Source: Cryptomeria japonica
Taxonomy: Eukaryota; Streptophyta; Pinopsida; Cupressales; Cupressaceae
Direction of reading: 5' to 3'
DNA: 64,000 bases
NCBI RefSeq assembly: GCF_030272615.1
Contig: NC_081413.1
Location: forward strand, 562,386,010 to 562,450,009
Below the pieces are notes generated by a model. That model saw nothing but the letters and a program-made list of their open reading frames with translations, had not been told where the DNA came from and did no database searches. The position numbers and the translations under genes are program-made. Of the stretch, positions 46,114 to 57,260 are shown piece by piece. Each line of letters begins with the position of its first letter. Position 1 is the first letter of the stretch.

Positions 46114-49025
46114 TCAATCAAGTGAGCCTTCAGGATCGTCTCTAACCTGTATTGTGTCAAGTATTGCCTCGTGGTCAAATTCATGAACTTTCCATAAAAT
46201 CTTATTATGAGGTCTACCATGATACTTAATCAAATGAATATTTGTTGCAAAAACAAGGTTAGAGAAATGAAGAATATGTCTTTGTGTTTCAAAGTCCTCG
46301 AACAACCAAACATCAAAATTCTTGATAGGGTATCTTCGAAGCTATGTTCCTGTCATGACAACAAACCCTATTGGGTACTCAATACCCTCTCTATCAATGA
46401 TTGTAGTTGTCAATTTTCTTTTTGGCTCAACACAACGACACAAATAGTAATTTGTTCCTTCTTCATTGTTCTCTTCTGCAACAATTGCATAAACATGACC
46501 TACATTTTATAAAGTGTTAATTAATACCAAAAATAAAGTATGATGTACAAAAAAATGAACCAAAAAGAATACTTGCAAAAAATTAACTCAAAAAATCACC
46601 TGAATCCACTAGGTCAGATACATGGTCAAAATCCACTGATGTCTCCATCTGGCTCAATTGTAGTGCTTTGGGAATTTGATATGAATCAATGGGAACCAAT
46701 GGTCTACAAGACCATTTATCAACCCACTCTTGTGATTCACATTCTTCCCATACACAATACATGCATGAAGAGCAAAAACATACCATCTGTCTCGTATAAA
46801 TTACCAGTGAACTTGAATTTCAACTCATAAATGAGTGCATGTCACTCGATCTTGCAACTGTACAACAACCTAGATAGTTTTCAATGTTAAATTCAGTGAT
46901 CAACCAAAAATATCTATGAACCATTGATTTACCTGGATTACCTGGACCCATCGTAGACTTACACCATTGCACAATTGTTTCTGCATCTATCAAATCAACA
47001 CCACCTTCGTACTTCAATTCTTCTCTAGTTAGGGCTGTTTTCACACATGCTCCTACACCATCATGATCTCCCTTACCATATCCAGCCTCAGTGAAATTCC
47101 AAAAATGTTGTACACCACTTGTCATATGCATCATTGTCAACCAATAAAACATCCTTGCATTCTTGAATTGTGCAGTGCAATTATCTGACCATATTAAGTG
47201 TCAGTTGTATCATATGTTCCTTTCCCTTAAACTATCATAGAAAACTTTAAAGCATCCCTGTACAAACTCTGATGAATGAGTATGATCATCACTTTTGTAG
47301 AAGTGATACTCTTACAACCTTTCTATACTCCTCTATGCTATCACCTGCATGTATGAACGCTACGTGTACAAAAATAGAAACTTGTGTAGAGTGATAATAC
47401 ATAGATTGCACTTCATTTTGTGGTTGTAGTGTATAACTTTCAACAAAATCAATGATAGAGACAATTGTGCCAAGAGGAAATGTGTCCTTACAAAACTTGA
47501 ATTGCTCATCTAACCATCAAGCTCTATGTGTATGCATTATGTACTCATAAACTAGTTTCTTTTCAAACATTTTCATAAATTGAGCTACACATATATCATT
47601 TTTCACTAGCTCACATCTCTTCAAATCTTTTCCATCTTTAACTCCATATGTGACTGTCTTGTATTTTCTGAAAGAAACTAGTTTCGTACCAATTTCATGT
47701 GTGCTCTCCAAATGTACGCATCTTGGTAAATGTTGCAAACCATGACATATAGCACAAGAACCTTCCAAACAAGGCATCTTATAATAAATGCAACCATTAT
47801 GTCTATTACATAGCACACTTGAAATAAATTCTCTTACCGACTTAGGATGTGCTTGTATATTGCATTCCTACAAAATATTGTTAGTGTGCAAAGTAGAACA
47901 AATATGACGAAAAATATCATAGTGCATGGAAAATTCAATATGCATCCTACAACAACACGTGGTGTGTACATGATTAATCTTAATATAAAAAGGTTTTGTT
48001 ATTTCAAAAAATCTTTAAGAAATTCTTATTTGAGGAAACTTTTGAAGGAATCTTTCATAAAATTTAGTTTGAGTCATACCCAAATAGTTTTTGGCATGTG
48101 GCTCACGATTTTAAGACCCAATTTGCCTTCTAACAACATCTCTTTGGTTGGGTGAAACTCTTGTGTTGTCATGCCAAAAGTTTTCAATTAATTTTCTTAG
48201 TGCATCAACAACAACCTTGTCTTTGCGTGGTAGTCTACCTGAGAATTCCCAAAGAGAATTGTTGTTAGGTTCCTCTATTTTTTCCCACCTCTTTAATGCT
48301 TTACTTAATATTGTTCTGCTAACATTTAATGACTTGTTTTGCTTATCAAATGATCTTTTTTTATTTTCTTGCTCATTATGGTTAATGTAATGACACATCA
48401 AGTAGCATTAGAATCTTTAGTATGTGATTTTGAACAAATAGCTTGATATACATCAAATAGATTTCTTACAATAGTTCTTTTATTGTTACTTTCAGATGAT
48501 CTTAGGCCTAGAATTTTCATTCTCTCTAAAATTCAAAATTTTAATCATTTGAACAATTAATTGACATCTTGCAGTTTGATTTAAGCTTTAAAAATAGTTT
48601 TGGCATATTCTTTTAACCATTCTCCTACAACTTTGTTCATTCATTTTATTAGGCATTGGCTTCAATATATTCTCATCAATGTCAATTAGATACTTTGGTT
48701 TCCTACGAATGATTCTAGGAGGTGTTAACATTGGTGCATTATGTACATTCAATTCATCAAATAGAGAAGGTGTATGTTCATTATTTAATTGATTATTCAA
48801 TGCAGTATCTTCTTCAATTGCATTAGGTTCATATGGTAAATCAAATGTCTCTTCTTCAACTGCATTAGGTGCATTATCTTCATTTGGTAAATTGAATTGA
48901 GATGTTGAGGATGACATACCTTCTTCTCCCATTGTTCTTATGTTACGTAATTTCTTCATACACTGCCTTTGTCTTTCCTTTTCAACCTCTCGTTGTTCCA
49001 TCCTTCCTCACTTGTTCTTTCCCAT
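46114..49025 (-). pseudogene. DDE-type transposase gene, decayed, spliced
   Basis: Read on the minus strand from ATG 49025 (after acceptor TATTTAG). The order is a basic N-terminus (QREVEKERQRQCMKKLRNIR), an acidic linker and a conserved stretch (GRLPRKDKVVVDALRKLIENFW). Next come NYLGMTQTKFYERFL, a cysteine-rich module (CLEGSCAICHGLQHLPRC), then the core: IVSIIDFVESYTLQPQNEVQ, WSDNCTAQFKN and FTEAGYGKGDHDGVGACVK. These give aspartates and a Glu/Asp in DDE-like order. After CFCSSCMYCVWEEC an intron of 100 bases (46599-46500) is followed by HVYAIVAEENNEEG to the stop at 46114. The core pattern matches a eukaryotic transposase-like family that I cannot name with certainty (Sola-like is one option). 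Stops or frameshifts occur near 49010, 48400-48590, 48110, 48005, 47517, 47290, 47180, 46820 and 46351. Confidence 0.65.
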
Positions 49026-49260
49026 GGTTGATATCAGTTATCCTAAATAGAATCATATTACATATATATGTAAAAAAAAGTTCATAAACAAACAAATAAC
49101 CATAAATATGCATCTTATCACTATTTTTTGGAATCAAACTATTATACAATCACAATACTATAGACAAAACTAATAAGAACAACAATTCAATTATTTGAAA
49201 TCATGCAAAAACAAAAAAATCACTTACTTCTATGTATAAAATAGTGATAGAAGTGCAGAC
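49026..49260 (-). promoter_or_regulatory. 5' leader intron and leader exon end of the transposase gene
   Basis: On the minus strand a donor (CATAGAA|GTAAGTG, about 49228) and acceptor (TCTATTTAG|GATAACTG, about 49044) suggest a leader exon joined to the first coding exon. A second, very similar leader end (TATAGAA|GTAAGTG) lies at about 51195. Confidence 0.45.
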
Positions 49261-49337
49261 ACAGTTCCAGTGGGGCCTTCAACAACCTCAAAAAATTCTT
49301 TTGAGGTCATTGAGGCTCTTGGGAAACTAAAACTATG

Positions 49338-49610
49338 TCTATGTACCACATACGCGCTACATTAATAACCGTGTACGTGATGTTAGTCCATAAAATGTTG
49401 GCAAGCCCAACGATATTTTTTTTTCCCATTCTATACTAATAAGTAGTGTGTATGCGCTCCTAAGCCTAAAAAATGTTATCACAGGATAGCGAATAATGGG
49501 CTCAGTATGCGTGTACAAGTAATAAGTACCGCATATGCACTCCTACTCCTTAAAAAAGTTATGGGGGGGTAGTGAACTAATAGGTTCAGTACCCCATACG
49601 TGGTATTGGT
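49338..49610. repeat. Right array of CGCATACGCG-type motifs
   Basis: Motifs such as CCACATACGCGC, CCGTGTACGTG, GTGTATGCGCTCC, GTATGCGTGTAC, CCGCATATGCAC and CCATACGTGG lie upstream of the minus-strand transposase gene. They mirror the left array at 40915-41125. Confidence 0.75.
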
Positions 49611-49635
49611 AGTAGAAAAAATGTGAATGAAAAGG

Positions 49636-49638
<3 letters not shown>

Positions 49639-49725
<87 letters not shown>

Positions 49726-50044
49726 TAGGGGGAGGGAGAGAGGGAGAGAAGAGGGGGGAGGGAGAGGGGGGAGAGTAGGGGTAGGGAGAGAGGGAGAGAA
49801 GAGGGGGGAGGGGGGAGAGAAGAAGGAGTATGGAGGAAGGGAGAGGGAGAGTAGGGGGGAGGGAGGGAGAGGAGAGGGGGGAGGGTGGGAGAGAAGAAGG
49901 GGTATGGAGGAAGGGAGAGGGAGAGGGAGAGTAGGGTGAGGGAGGGAGAGGAGAGGGGTGGGAGGAAGAGAGAGAGAGGGAAGGAGGGATGCAAGGAGAG
50001 GGAGAGAGAAAAGGAGGGGAGGAGAGAGAGAGAGAGCGAGAGAG

Positions 50045-50112
<68 letters not shown>

Positions 50113-50217
50113 AAGGTAGAGAGGGAGAGAGGTAGAGGGAGGGAGAGAGGGAGAGAAGAGGGGGGAGGGTGGGAGAGAAGAAGGGGGGAGGGTGGAAGGG
50201 AGAGGGAAAGTAGGGGG

Positions 50218-50294
<77 letters not shown>

Positions 50295-50365
50295 GGTAGA
50301 GAGAGGGAGAGAGGTAGAGGGAGGGAGAGAGGGAGAGAAGAGGGGGGAGGTAGGGAGAGAAGAGG
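49639..50365. repeat. Very long AG (GA)n-rich microsatellite
   Basis: Three pure (GA) runs (49639-49718, about 50049-50105, about 50223-50291) are separated by GGGAGGGAGAGAG variants. About 730 bases contain almost no pyrimidine on the plus strand. Open frames across it (Ser/Leu/Pro or Arg/Glu/Gly) are low-complexity artefacts. Confidence 0.95.
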
Positions 50366-50645
50366 GGTCATAGCACACCATTGGACCTATAACGACACCA
50401 AATAGTGCCCTAAGGGGTCATAGAACACCATATGACCCTTTAGAACACCATATGTTGTTGTTATGGGTCATTGGTGTCTCGAGGGGTCATATGGCATCCT
50501 ATGATCCCTTAGGACACCATATGGTGTTGTTATGTGTTGTATGGTGTCTTAAGGGGTCATATGGTGTCCTAAGGTGTCATAGGACACCATATGACCTCTT
50601 AGGAAATAATACAACCTCTAATGACACTTAAGGGGTTATATGGTG
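50366..50645. repeat. GGGGTCATATGGTGTCC direct and inverted repeats
   Basis: About twelve copies of AAGGGGTCATATGGTGTCCT and its reverse complement AGGACACCATATGACCCCTT alternate, sometimes directly back to back. The stretch could form hairpins or a cruciform. The ATGAC-CATATG core is itself near-palindromic. Confidence 0.85.
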
Positions 50646-51200
50646 GGATAATAAAATGATATATTAAATTTAAAGTTATGATTAGATCATCATACAATGA
50701 GACTCCAAGCAAAAAAACAATGAGGCTTCACTAAAAAGAAAGTGTAAGAGCTTGACCTAACCATAAGAGTATTGCCTAAGTTCTAAAACACATGATGCTA
50801 TTAAATTTGTAAGGTTATAGGACTGATCTCGATTGTGACTATAGGAATTACACACTTGATTTCTTTCATGGGTATGTACCATTCCAAGTCATTACTCTTT
50901 GTCTTCCTACTGGTTGTTTCCTTGTGATAAACATATTGCAGGTACTCTGACTCATCATGTTGCTTTGCTGACACTATTTTCCACATCTTCTCTGCTCATT
51001 AAAAACATATTCGAGAAGAATATTGCTATAGGTTTCCTTGTTTGTCACGGTAATGCACCCGCGGTTCAATTTCAAACCCTATTCCTCCTATTCAATATAC
51101 ACACTCAAATCCATTATTCAATTTTCTTAGGAGAACATACATGATTAAAATCAAAGAGGAAGGTACAAACAAGAAATAAATTCACTTACTTCTATAGAAG
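50646..51200. other. Spacer, no gene
   Basis: No coding region seen. Its right end (51165-51200) matches the leader/donor region at 49205-49260, so it is probably part of a second, fragmentary copy of the transposon end. Confidence 0.4.
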
Positions 51201-51219
51201 TGTAGACATAGTTGTAGTG

Positions 51220-51422
51220 GGGTATGGAGGGAGGGAGGGAGAGAAGAAGAGAAAGAGCGATGGGTTATGGAGGAAGGGAGAAGAGGAGAGAGCAAGAGAG
51301 AGAGAGGGATGGGGTATGGAGGAAGGGATAAGGGGAGAGAGGGAGGGATGGGGTATGGAGGAAGGGAGAAGGGAAGAGAGGGAGGGAGAGAGAGAGGGAT
51401 GGGGTATGGAGGAAGGGAGAAG

Positions 51423-51487
<65 letters not shown>

Positions 51488-51490
51488 AGA
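51220..51490. repeat. AG-rich microsatellite with GGGTATGGAGGAAGGGAGAA units
   Basis: Five imperfect copies of GGGGTATGGAGGAAGGGAGAAGGG lead into a pure (GA) run at about 51427-51484. The same ordering, leader end then AG tract, is seen at 49.2-50.4 kb. Confidence 0.9.
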
Positions 51491-51554
51491 GAGAGAGGCA
51501 CCTTGTATGCGTTTGAGAGGGGGAGACAATACACTTATATGTGTATATATGTAT

Positions 51555-53495
51555 TTAATAGATTCCAATCATGGTCTAATAGATGGCGAGGATAGAATCT
51601 AGTTCAAGTTAGAGTAGAAAAGTTTTTGGTTTCCAGTAACCGAAAAACTATGATTCCTTCTCTTCTTTGCTCCTTTCCGAGATCAGGTTCCAATCACAAT
51701 GCTATAGTTGTTTCCTTGGAAGACTCTAGGGAAAAAAAATGACACCCGTTTAGATATGAGATCATGTGGTCACATAATCCTAACTTCGAATCTCTAGTTG
51801 AACAATTGTGGAATGTCTCAATCAATGTTACTCCTATGTATCATGTTACCCAAAATCTCAACATCCTTAAAGAAAAAGTCAAACGATGGAACCATCATTC
51901 ATTTGGCAATATTTTTTAATAAAAAAATGTCATCATTACAAATTTGGAGAAGATATAGGAAAAGATTAAAGATAGTAAGCCATCAAAGGAGGAAAAAAAG
52001 GAGGAGATGGAATCAAGAGATTAGTGGATCAAGCTAAATAGGAAAGAGGAGGTGTTCTAGAAGCAAAAATAAATAATACAATTTCTTAATGAGGGGGATA
52101 AAAACACTAAATTATTTCATCAGTCAACCTTGAAACATAGAAGCAGTAATAGAATAAGAAATCTGATTAAAGATGATGGCACATTGGTTGAAAACATGAG
52201 AAAGAGATGGCAGAGGTGTTTGTCCAATTCCTAAGTTTAAATAACCCAAATAACTAGGTCAATTTCCAAGACCCTAACAGGCTACTAGAGGTGATATTGG
52301 AAGTTATTACTTAGGTTGGATCTATCTCAGCTGACGAATAAGGTGACCTTCCAAGAGATTAAGGATGAGATTTTTTCATTTGGTGCCTTTAAAGCCCCAG
52401 GTATGTTGGCTTCCCCCCTACCTTCTTTCAAGATCACTGGGAAATTGTTGAAGAGGACATATTCCTTGTAGTGAAAGACTTCTTCAAGTCAAGTAAAATT
52501 CTTAATCAAATTAATTCTACTTTCATTGCCTTAGTTCCAAAAAATGAGAATGCTACCTCCACGAAAGACTATAGACCTATCATCTTATGCAATACTATGT
52601 ACAAGATCCTCTCTAAAGTTATGTTTAATAGAATAAAACCTTTGTTGGATAAGATGATTTCTAGGAATCAAAAAGGTTTTGTCAAACATATACATATCTT
52701 GGATATTGTTATTGTCGCTCATGAACTTGTCCACTCTATGGAAAATACAAAAAAACCCTCTATGGCCTTCAAACTTGACATTTCTAAAGCCTAATATGAT
52801 AGGGTCTCGTCAAACTCCCTCTTTGAGGTTCTAAAAAAATATGGATTTAAGGGTAAATTACTAAAAATGATTTAACAATGTGTCACTAATCCTAAGTTTT
52901 CAATGCTTTTAAATGGATCTCCAAAGGGATATTTTCTATTATAAAAGGGATTCGTTAGGGGGGACCTCTCTAAACATACTTGTTCATTATCATTACCAAG
53001 GTGTTAGTTAGGAATATTGACAAACTCAGAAGTCATGGAATGCTAAAGGGGATAAGGGAGTCTTCTATGCTTGATCCTATCTCTCATCAACAATTTGTTG
53101 ATGACAACATCATATTTGGAGAAGCTTATGTATCAAAAGTGAAGTATTGGAATAGGACCTTGGATAATTATGTTGAGATCTCAAGGACGCATATAAACTA
53201 TGAGAAAAGTAAGGTCTTTTTCATGAATACCAATCACATCCTACAGGGGAAAATCACTGCTATCCTTGCTTGTCAGATTGCTATTCTCTTGGATTCTTAT
53301 TTGGGGTTACCCCTCATCTCCAAATCGCCCTCTATGGATTCTCTTGGAATGAGATTATTGAGAGGTTCTAGAAAAAATTGGTTGGTTGGAAAGGTAAGCT
53401 GCTTAGTATGGCTAGGAAAATTCAGCTGGTCAAACCTTGTCTCCAGACTATCCCCATTTATTACCTTTCCCTTTTTGAAATGTCATAGAATGTAG
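51555..53495 (+). pseudogene. LINE ORF2: endonuclease end and reverse transcriptase
   Basis: The endonuclease end reads MIPSLLCSFPRSGSNHNAIV. A linker follows (KVKRWNHHSFGNIF, NEGDKNTKLFHQSTLKHR), then RT with TFIALVPKNENATSTKDYRPI, NTMYKILSKVMFNRIK, NQKGFV, the first catalytic block FKLDISKAYDRV (with an extra TAA triplet inside it, about 52791) and the second, QFVDDNIIFGEA (53097-53132). LINE RT copies element RNA at a nicked target. There are at least six stops and frame changes, so this copy is inactive. Confidence 0.8.
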
Positions 53496-54680
53496 CGGAA
53501 AAAAATGAGAGGATTAAAAAAATATTTTAATCAAATAGTACTAAGGAAAAAATAAGACTTTCCTTAGTTTCCTAGGATAAGGTTTGCTACTCCATTAAGT
53601 CAGGGGAACTAGGAATTAGGAAAACCAAATCCTTCAACAAGGCATTACTATCAAAAGTTGGTTCGAAACTAATTGAAGGAAAAAAGGACTGGGGGGACAT
53701 TTTGAAACCCAAAAACCTTATCAATGAAATGTGTAGTAAATTCATAAATCAGGTTGAGATACCCTCAGGGTCATTCATCTGGAGCAATGTGGCAAAAACA
53801 AAAAATTTCATCAAGAAGAATGGAAAAATGTTAATAGGGATTGGAAAAAAGCCAAATTTTAGGATGATATATGGATTCAAGACCAATCCCTTTCAGACCT
53901 ACCTCAATTCAAAAATGTTAAACTAGTTTTAATCAAGAAATGTAAGAAGATGGTACAAGACTATATAGTTTGGCAAGAAGATAAAGTTGAGTGGAAATAT
54001 TTGGAAGAGATGATAACTCAACTTGGTGATATTTAGAAATCGAGATCAATTAATTAGAGAAGAAAAAATTTTAGTCACACTCTTTCCTATGTATACTTTC
54101 TTCTCTCCTTTGATGGAGGATGAGTGGATATGAAAAAAATTCATTAGGGACCTTCTCAGTCAAATCTTCTTACCATAAATTTTAGAGAGGGAATTAGTTG
54201 AGGATTTCAATTAGAAAAATATATGGATTAAACGTCTAACCCTAAAAATCAATTGCTTCTAGTGGGCAACAACCCATGGAAGAATCCATAAGCTTAACAA
54301 ACAAAGATTCTCCTTTGTTAACATATGTGTGTTATGCTACCAAGACATGGAGAGTATTGATCATTTGTTTTTGCACTACCAATACACCAAGTAAGTTTGG
54401 GATGCACTACTAGAAGACTTATGAGCTTGTTGGATCCTCCCAAATAAAATGAAATATTTCATGAAGCAATGGCCCTTTTCTCCATATAGTCACCCTGTGT
54501 CTAAAAACCTCTAGCTTCAAACCCCTTTGGTTATGGCTTGGAACATTTGGAAAGAGCATAATAACATAGTGTTTAGGGATGAAGCAAGAAGCAGGAAGGT
54601 ACTCTTCAATATCATAAAATAGTAAATTAAAGAGAATATTAATGCAATTCAAAATTCCTTCCTAATCTGATGGATCTGAT
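53496..54680 (+). pseudogene. LINE ORF2: connection region (decayed)
   Basis: Fragments in changing frames fit the region between RT and RNase H: KKNFIKKNGKMLIG-like and CVLCYQDMESIDHLFLHYQY at about 54328-54390. The latter resembles the zinc-binding reverse transcriptase-associated domain (C-x2-C ... H-x4-H) of plant LINEs. Confidence 0.6.
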
Positions 54681-54734
54681 ACTGAAATAAAAATGGAGAA
54701 TTAATCATAATCTATTAAGCTAAATTGGCACACT

Positions 54735-55190
54735 GTGCTTCTAAGGAAGAGTTGTAACAGGTTGCCACCTGAAGATGGTTGGCTCAAGTACTACAACTTT
54801 GATGGTTGTTCCAAAGGGGACCCTAGATTATTCAAGGCCAAAGGTTTTATAAGAGATTGCAAAGGGTACATGATAGAACATTTATGTGCTAACTTGGGGA
54901 GTGGTAGGAACAATAAAGTTGAAGCTATGATGACTTGGTGGGGACTTACTAGGATAAACCATCATAAAGGAAGAAACATGATTCTTGAGGGGGACTTGGA
55001 GCTTATTGTTGATAGTATGAATGATATCAAAGCTCCATGGGAGATAAGAGGAATAATATAGAACTATAAAGATTTATTTAGGGCTTCTAGCAGAGTAAAA
55101 GTGTAGCACCAATATAGAGAAGGAAATGTCGCAGTTGATGATATTGTGAATCTAAGATTAATGAAGACATGGTGCTATTACTTTAATTTT
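54735..55190 (+). pseudogene. LINE ORF2: RNase H-like domain
   Basis: YYNFDGCSKGDPRLFKAKGFIRD, then NNKVEAMMTWWGL and ILEGDLELIVDSMN match the RNase H (RVT_3) domain of plant LINEs, with D, E and D residues at the expected positions. Stops follow at 55059 and near 55106. Confidence 0.75.
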
Positions 55191-57217
55191 GTTGAGGCCT
55201 CTATAGGATTAAAGAGGATTTTAGAAAAAGAAAGGATAAACTCCTCATGGGATGATATTGTTAACTACTCAAAGGTGATAGAAGATGACAACATTTTAAA
55301 AAAACTGAGCACCAAGAATTTTCAAATTCAAATTTTTTGCCCATTCTCCTATGCTAAGATGAGTTGGATGATGATTACCTTGCTAATAGGTATGATGAGT
55401 AAGTTGCCAAATTGGTAGAAGGATGAAGTGGAAATCATAAATCAAAAGGATCTAGAGGGTTGTACAAGACAAGGCTTCCCTTGCTTTATGGGGATTTTAA
55501 AAGATAATGAAATCATTAGTGGGAAAGGTGGTAGTTCTCATTCCCAAAATGCCTTAAATTTAAATAATGACAAAAAAGAGATTATATGTGTGGACAACCA
55601 AGCTCATCAAGCCAAAAATGACCTTTTTAGGAAGTATTGTTTAAAGGAAAAAGTTACTCCAAATAATCTAAATTGTTTTGTTAGTCTCTTTCATATCTAT
55701 TGGTTGTACTCTACAAACAAGGAGATGGATATGAGGAGCCCTCTCAAAAGGACGGAACTGAAAAACTATGATGGACTACAAAGTAATGAAGAAATTTGGG
55801 ATCTCTTCCTCAATGTGGGAATGACCCCATATTTTATTGCCATTAAAGGGTATAACAGGGCCTTGTCTGCATGATTTTGCAACTCGTGGCAAGATGGTGT
55901 GGTTATGGTGGGGAGCATCTCCTTTGTGTTTTCCTTGGAGTTTATTGCTGAGGTTACATAGCTAAAAAATGAAGGTGAAAAAGTAGAGAGAGTAAGCAAT
56001 GGGGGCTACAAAGCCTATATGAAGAAATTATTTGAGAAGGGTGAGTGGTCGGTCATGGTTCAAAATGGGTTTGATAGCTCCGTTCTCCCTAAATCCTACC
56101 CAATAGTTAGTTTTTTTGTTATGAAATACTTGACTTGGAGGGGTGTTACACCACTATTCATGGGTATCACTTTCCAATCCTTAATCACATTAGGCATGGT
56201 GAAAAAGTTAATTTTCCCTATGTTTTGCTCTCATCCTTGGAGTCATGCATTACAAATTAGGCTAATACATTGGTGCATCAAGGATTAATTCATCTTATAT
56301 AAAATTGCCTTTGACTATTCCCTGAACCGCAGCTGTTTACTTTCCTTACCCAGTAATGTTGAGAAAATGAAGAAAAAATAGGGGTTCTCTATTAAAATTG
56401 AATTAATTGAATCCAAACCTCCCCGTTCTCTGGACTCCACTCCATTGGGTAATAAAACCCTAATGTTGCAAGAAATTGAACCTCTTGAGGTTTCCCTTTA
56501 AAATATCAACCCGCATAAAAGGAAAATTGATACCCCTAGGAACATCCCTATTAAAGCCAAAAATATATAAAAAAGAGTCTGTGAGGAAGAACATTACAAT
56601 TGACCTTGACCTACACAACTCTGAGAATGAAGATGAGAAGATACTAGAGAAAGAAAGAAAAGAGGGGAGTTCAGGAGAGAGAAGATCAGCTAGGCTCCAT
56701 GCAAAGGAGAAGAAATGCATGACAGAGACAAAAGAAATGATGACTAACCTTGAGGAAGCCTTTAACTTGGAGGAAACTGAGGAGAGATATCCACTAAAAA
56801 TTCAGAAGATGAATATTTCAAGGCTAAAGACAAGGACATGGGTAAATAGTTTAGGGAAGAGATGGAGGAAGAGAGTGAAATGGAGGAGGATTCTGATGAT
56901 TTTGACTAGAGCCTATCATCCCTCAATTGTATGGAAGATGATGAGATGGTGCCCTACTGATAGGATATTCTATCCGAAAAATAAAACAACAATGATACGA
57001 AGGAACAGATAAAGGATCTTAAAGAGTGTGTTCTTAACCCGGAAGTAAAAAATGAAGATTATAGACAAAAGTTCGACAACTTATGTTATGATTTCATTTC
57101 TCTCTATGAAATCATTGATGGGGTTATGAATAAGGCATTCATGGGAAATATTTTAGGACAGTGCAAAATAAAGAACAAAACTAAGAAGTCAGTGAAACAG
57201 GGGAAGGAAATGCATTA
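55191..57217 (+). pseudogene. Unrecognised C-terminal region continuing the LINE frame
   Basis: The RNase H frame continues to 56288 with only a few stops. It gives a region with NEEIWDLFLNVGMTPYFIAI, FCNSWQDGVVMVGSISFVF, LEFIAEVT and WRGVTPLFMGITFQSLITL. After a frame change an acidic and basic coiled-coil tail runs to about 57217 (SENEDEKILEKERKEG, EQIKDLKECVLNPEVKNEDY, GQCKIKNKTKKSVKQGKEMH). It has no enzyme motif I recognise. The first part has the flavour of plant transposon-associated domains. It may be a true extension of ORF2 or the gag-like ORF of an adjoining element. Confidence 0.45.
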
Positions 57218-57260
57218 ATGTAGATAGGGAAGATGAGAAAATGGACACTTGGGTAATCCA

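Larger units (their letters stand above)
40850..49635. mobile_element. Large decayed DNA transposon with DDE-type transposase
   Basis: Two spliced genes converge: plus 41250-43773 and minus 46114-49025. Between them is a 360-base tandem array. Upstream of each gene lies an array of short CGCATACGCG-like motifs, at 40915-41125 and 49338-49610. This symmetry suggests one element whose termini carry subterminal repeats. I could not see clear terminal inverted repeats or a target-site duplication, so the limits are approximate. Both genes carry many stops, so the copy is dead. Confidence 0.55.
51555..57260 (+). mobile_element. 5'-truncated L1-type LINE (ORF2) with extra C-terminal region
   Basis: It begins inside the endonuclease domain (W-S-N-R-W-R-G ... 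EKFLVSSNRKT) and runs through reverse transcriptase, an RNase H-like domain and a long further region to about 57217. No ORF1 lies in front. The right limit is uncertain; an AT-rich stretch with T-rich composition to 57485 may be its 3' UTR. Confidence 0.7.

Noticed and set aside
49479-50381. Long open frames of about 160-300 codons on both strands
   Set aside because: They lie in a (GA)n tract and encode only Ser/Leu/Pro or Arg/Glu/Gly. Lack of stops is forced by base composition.
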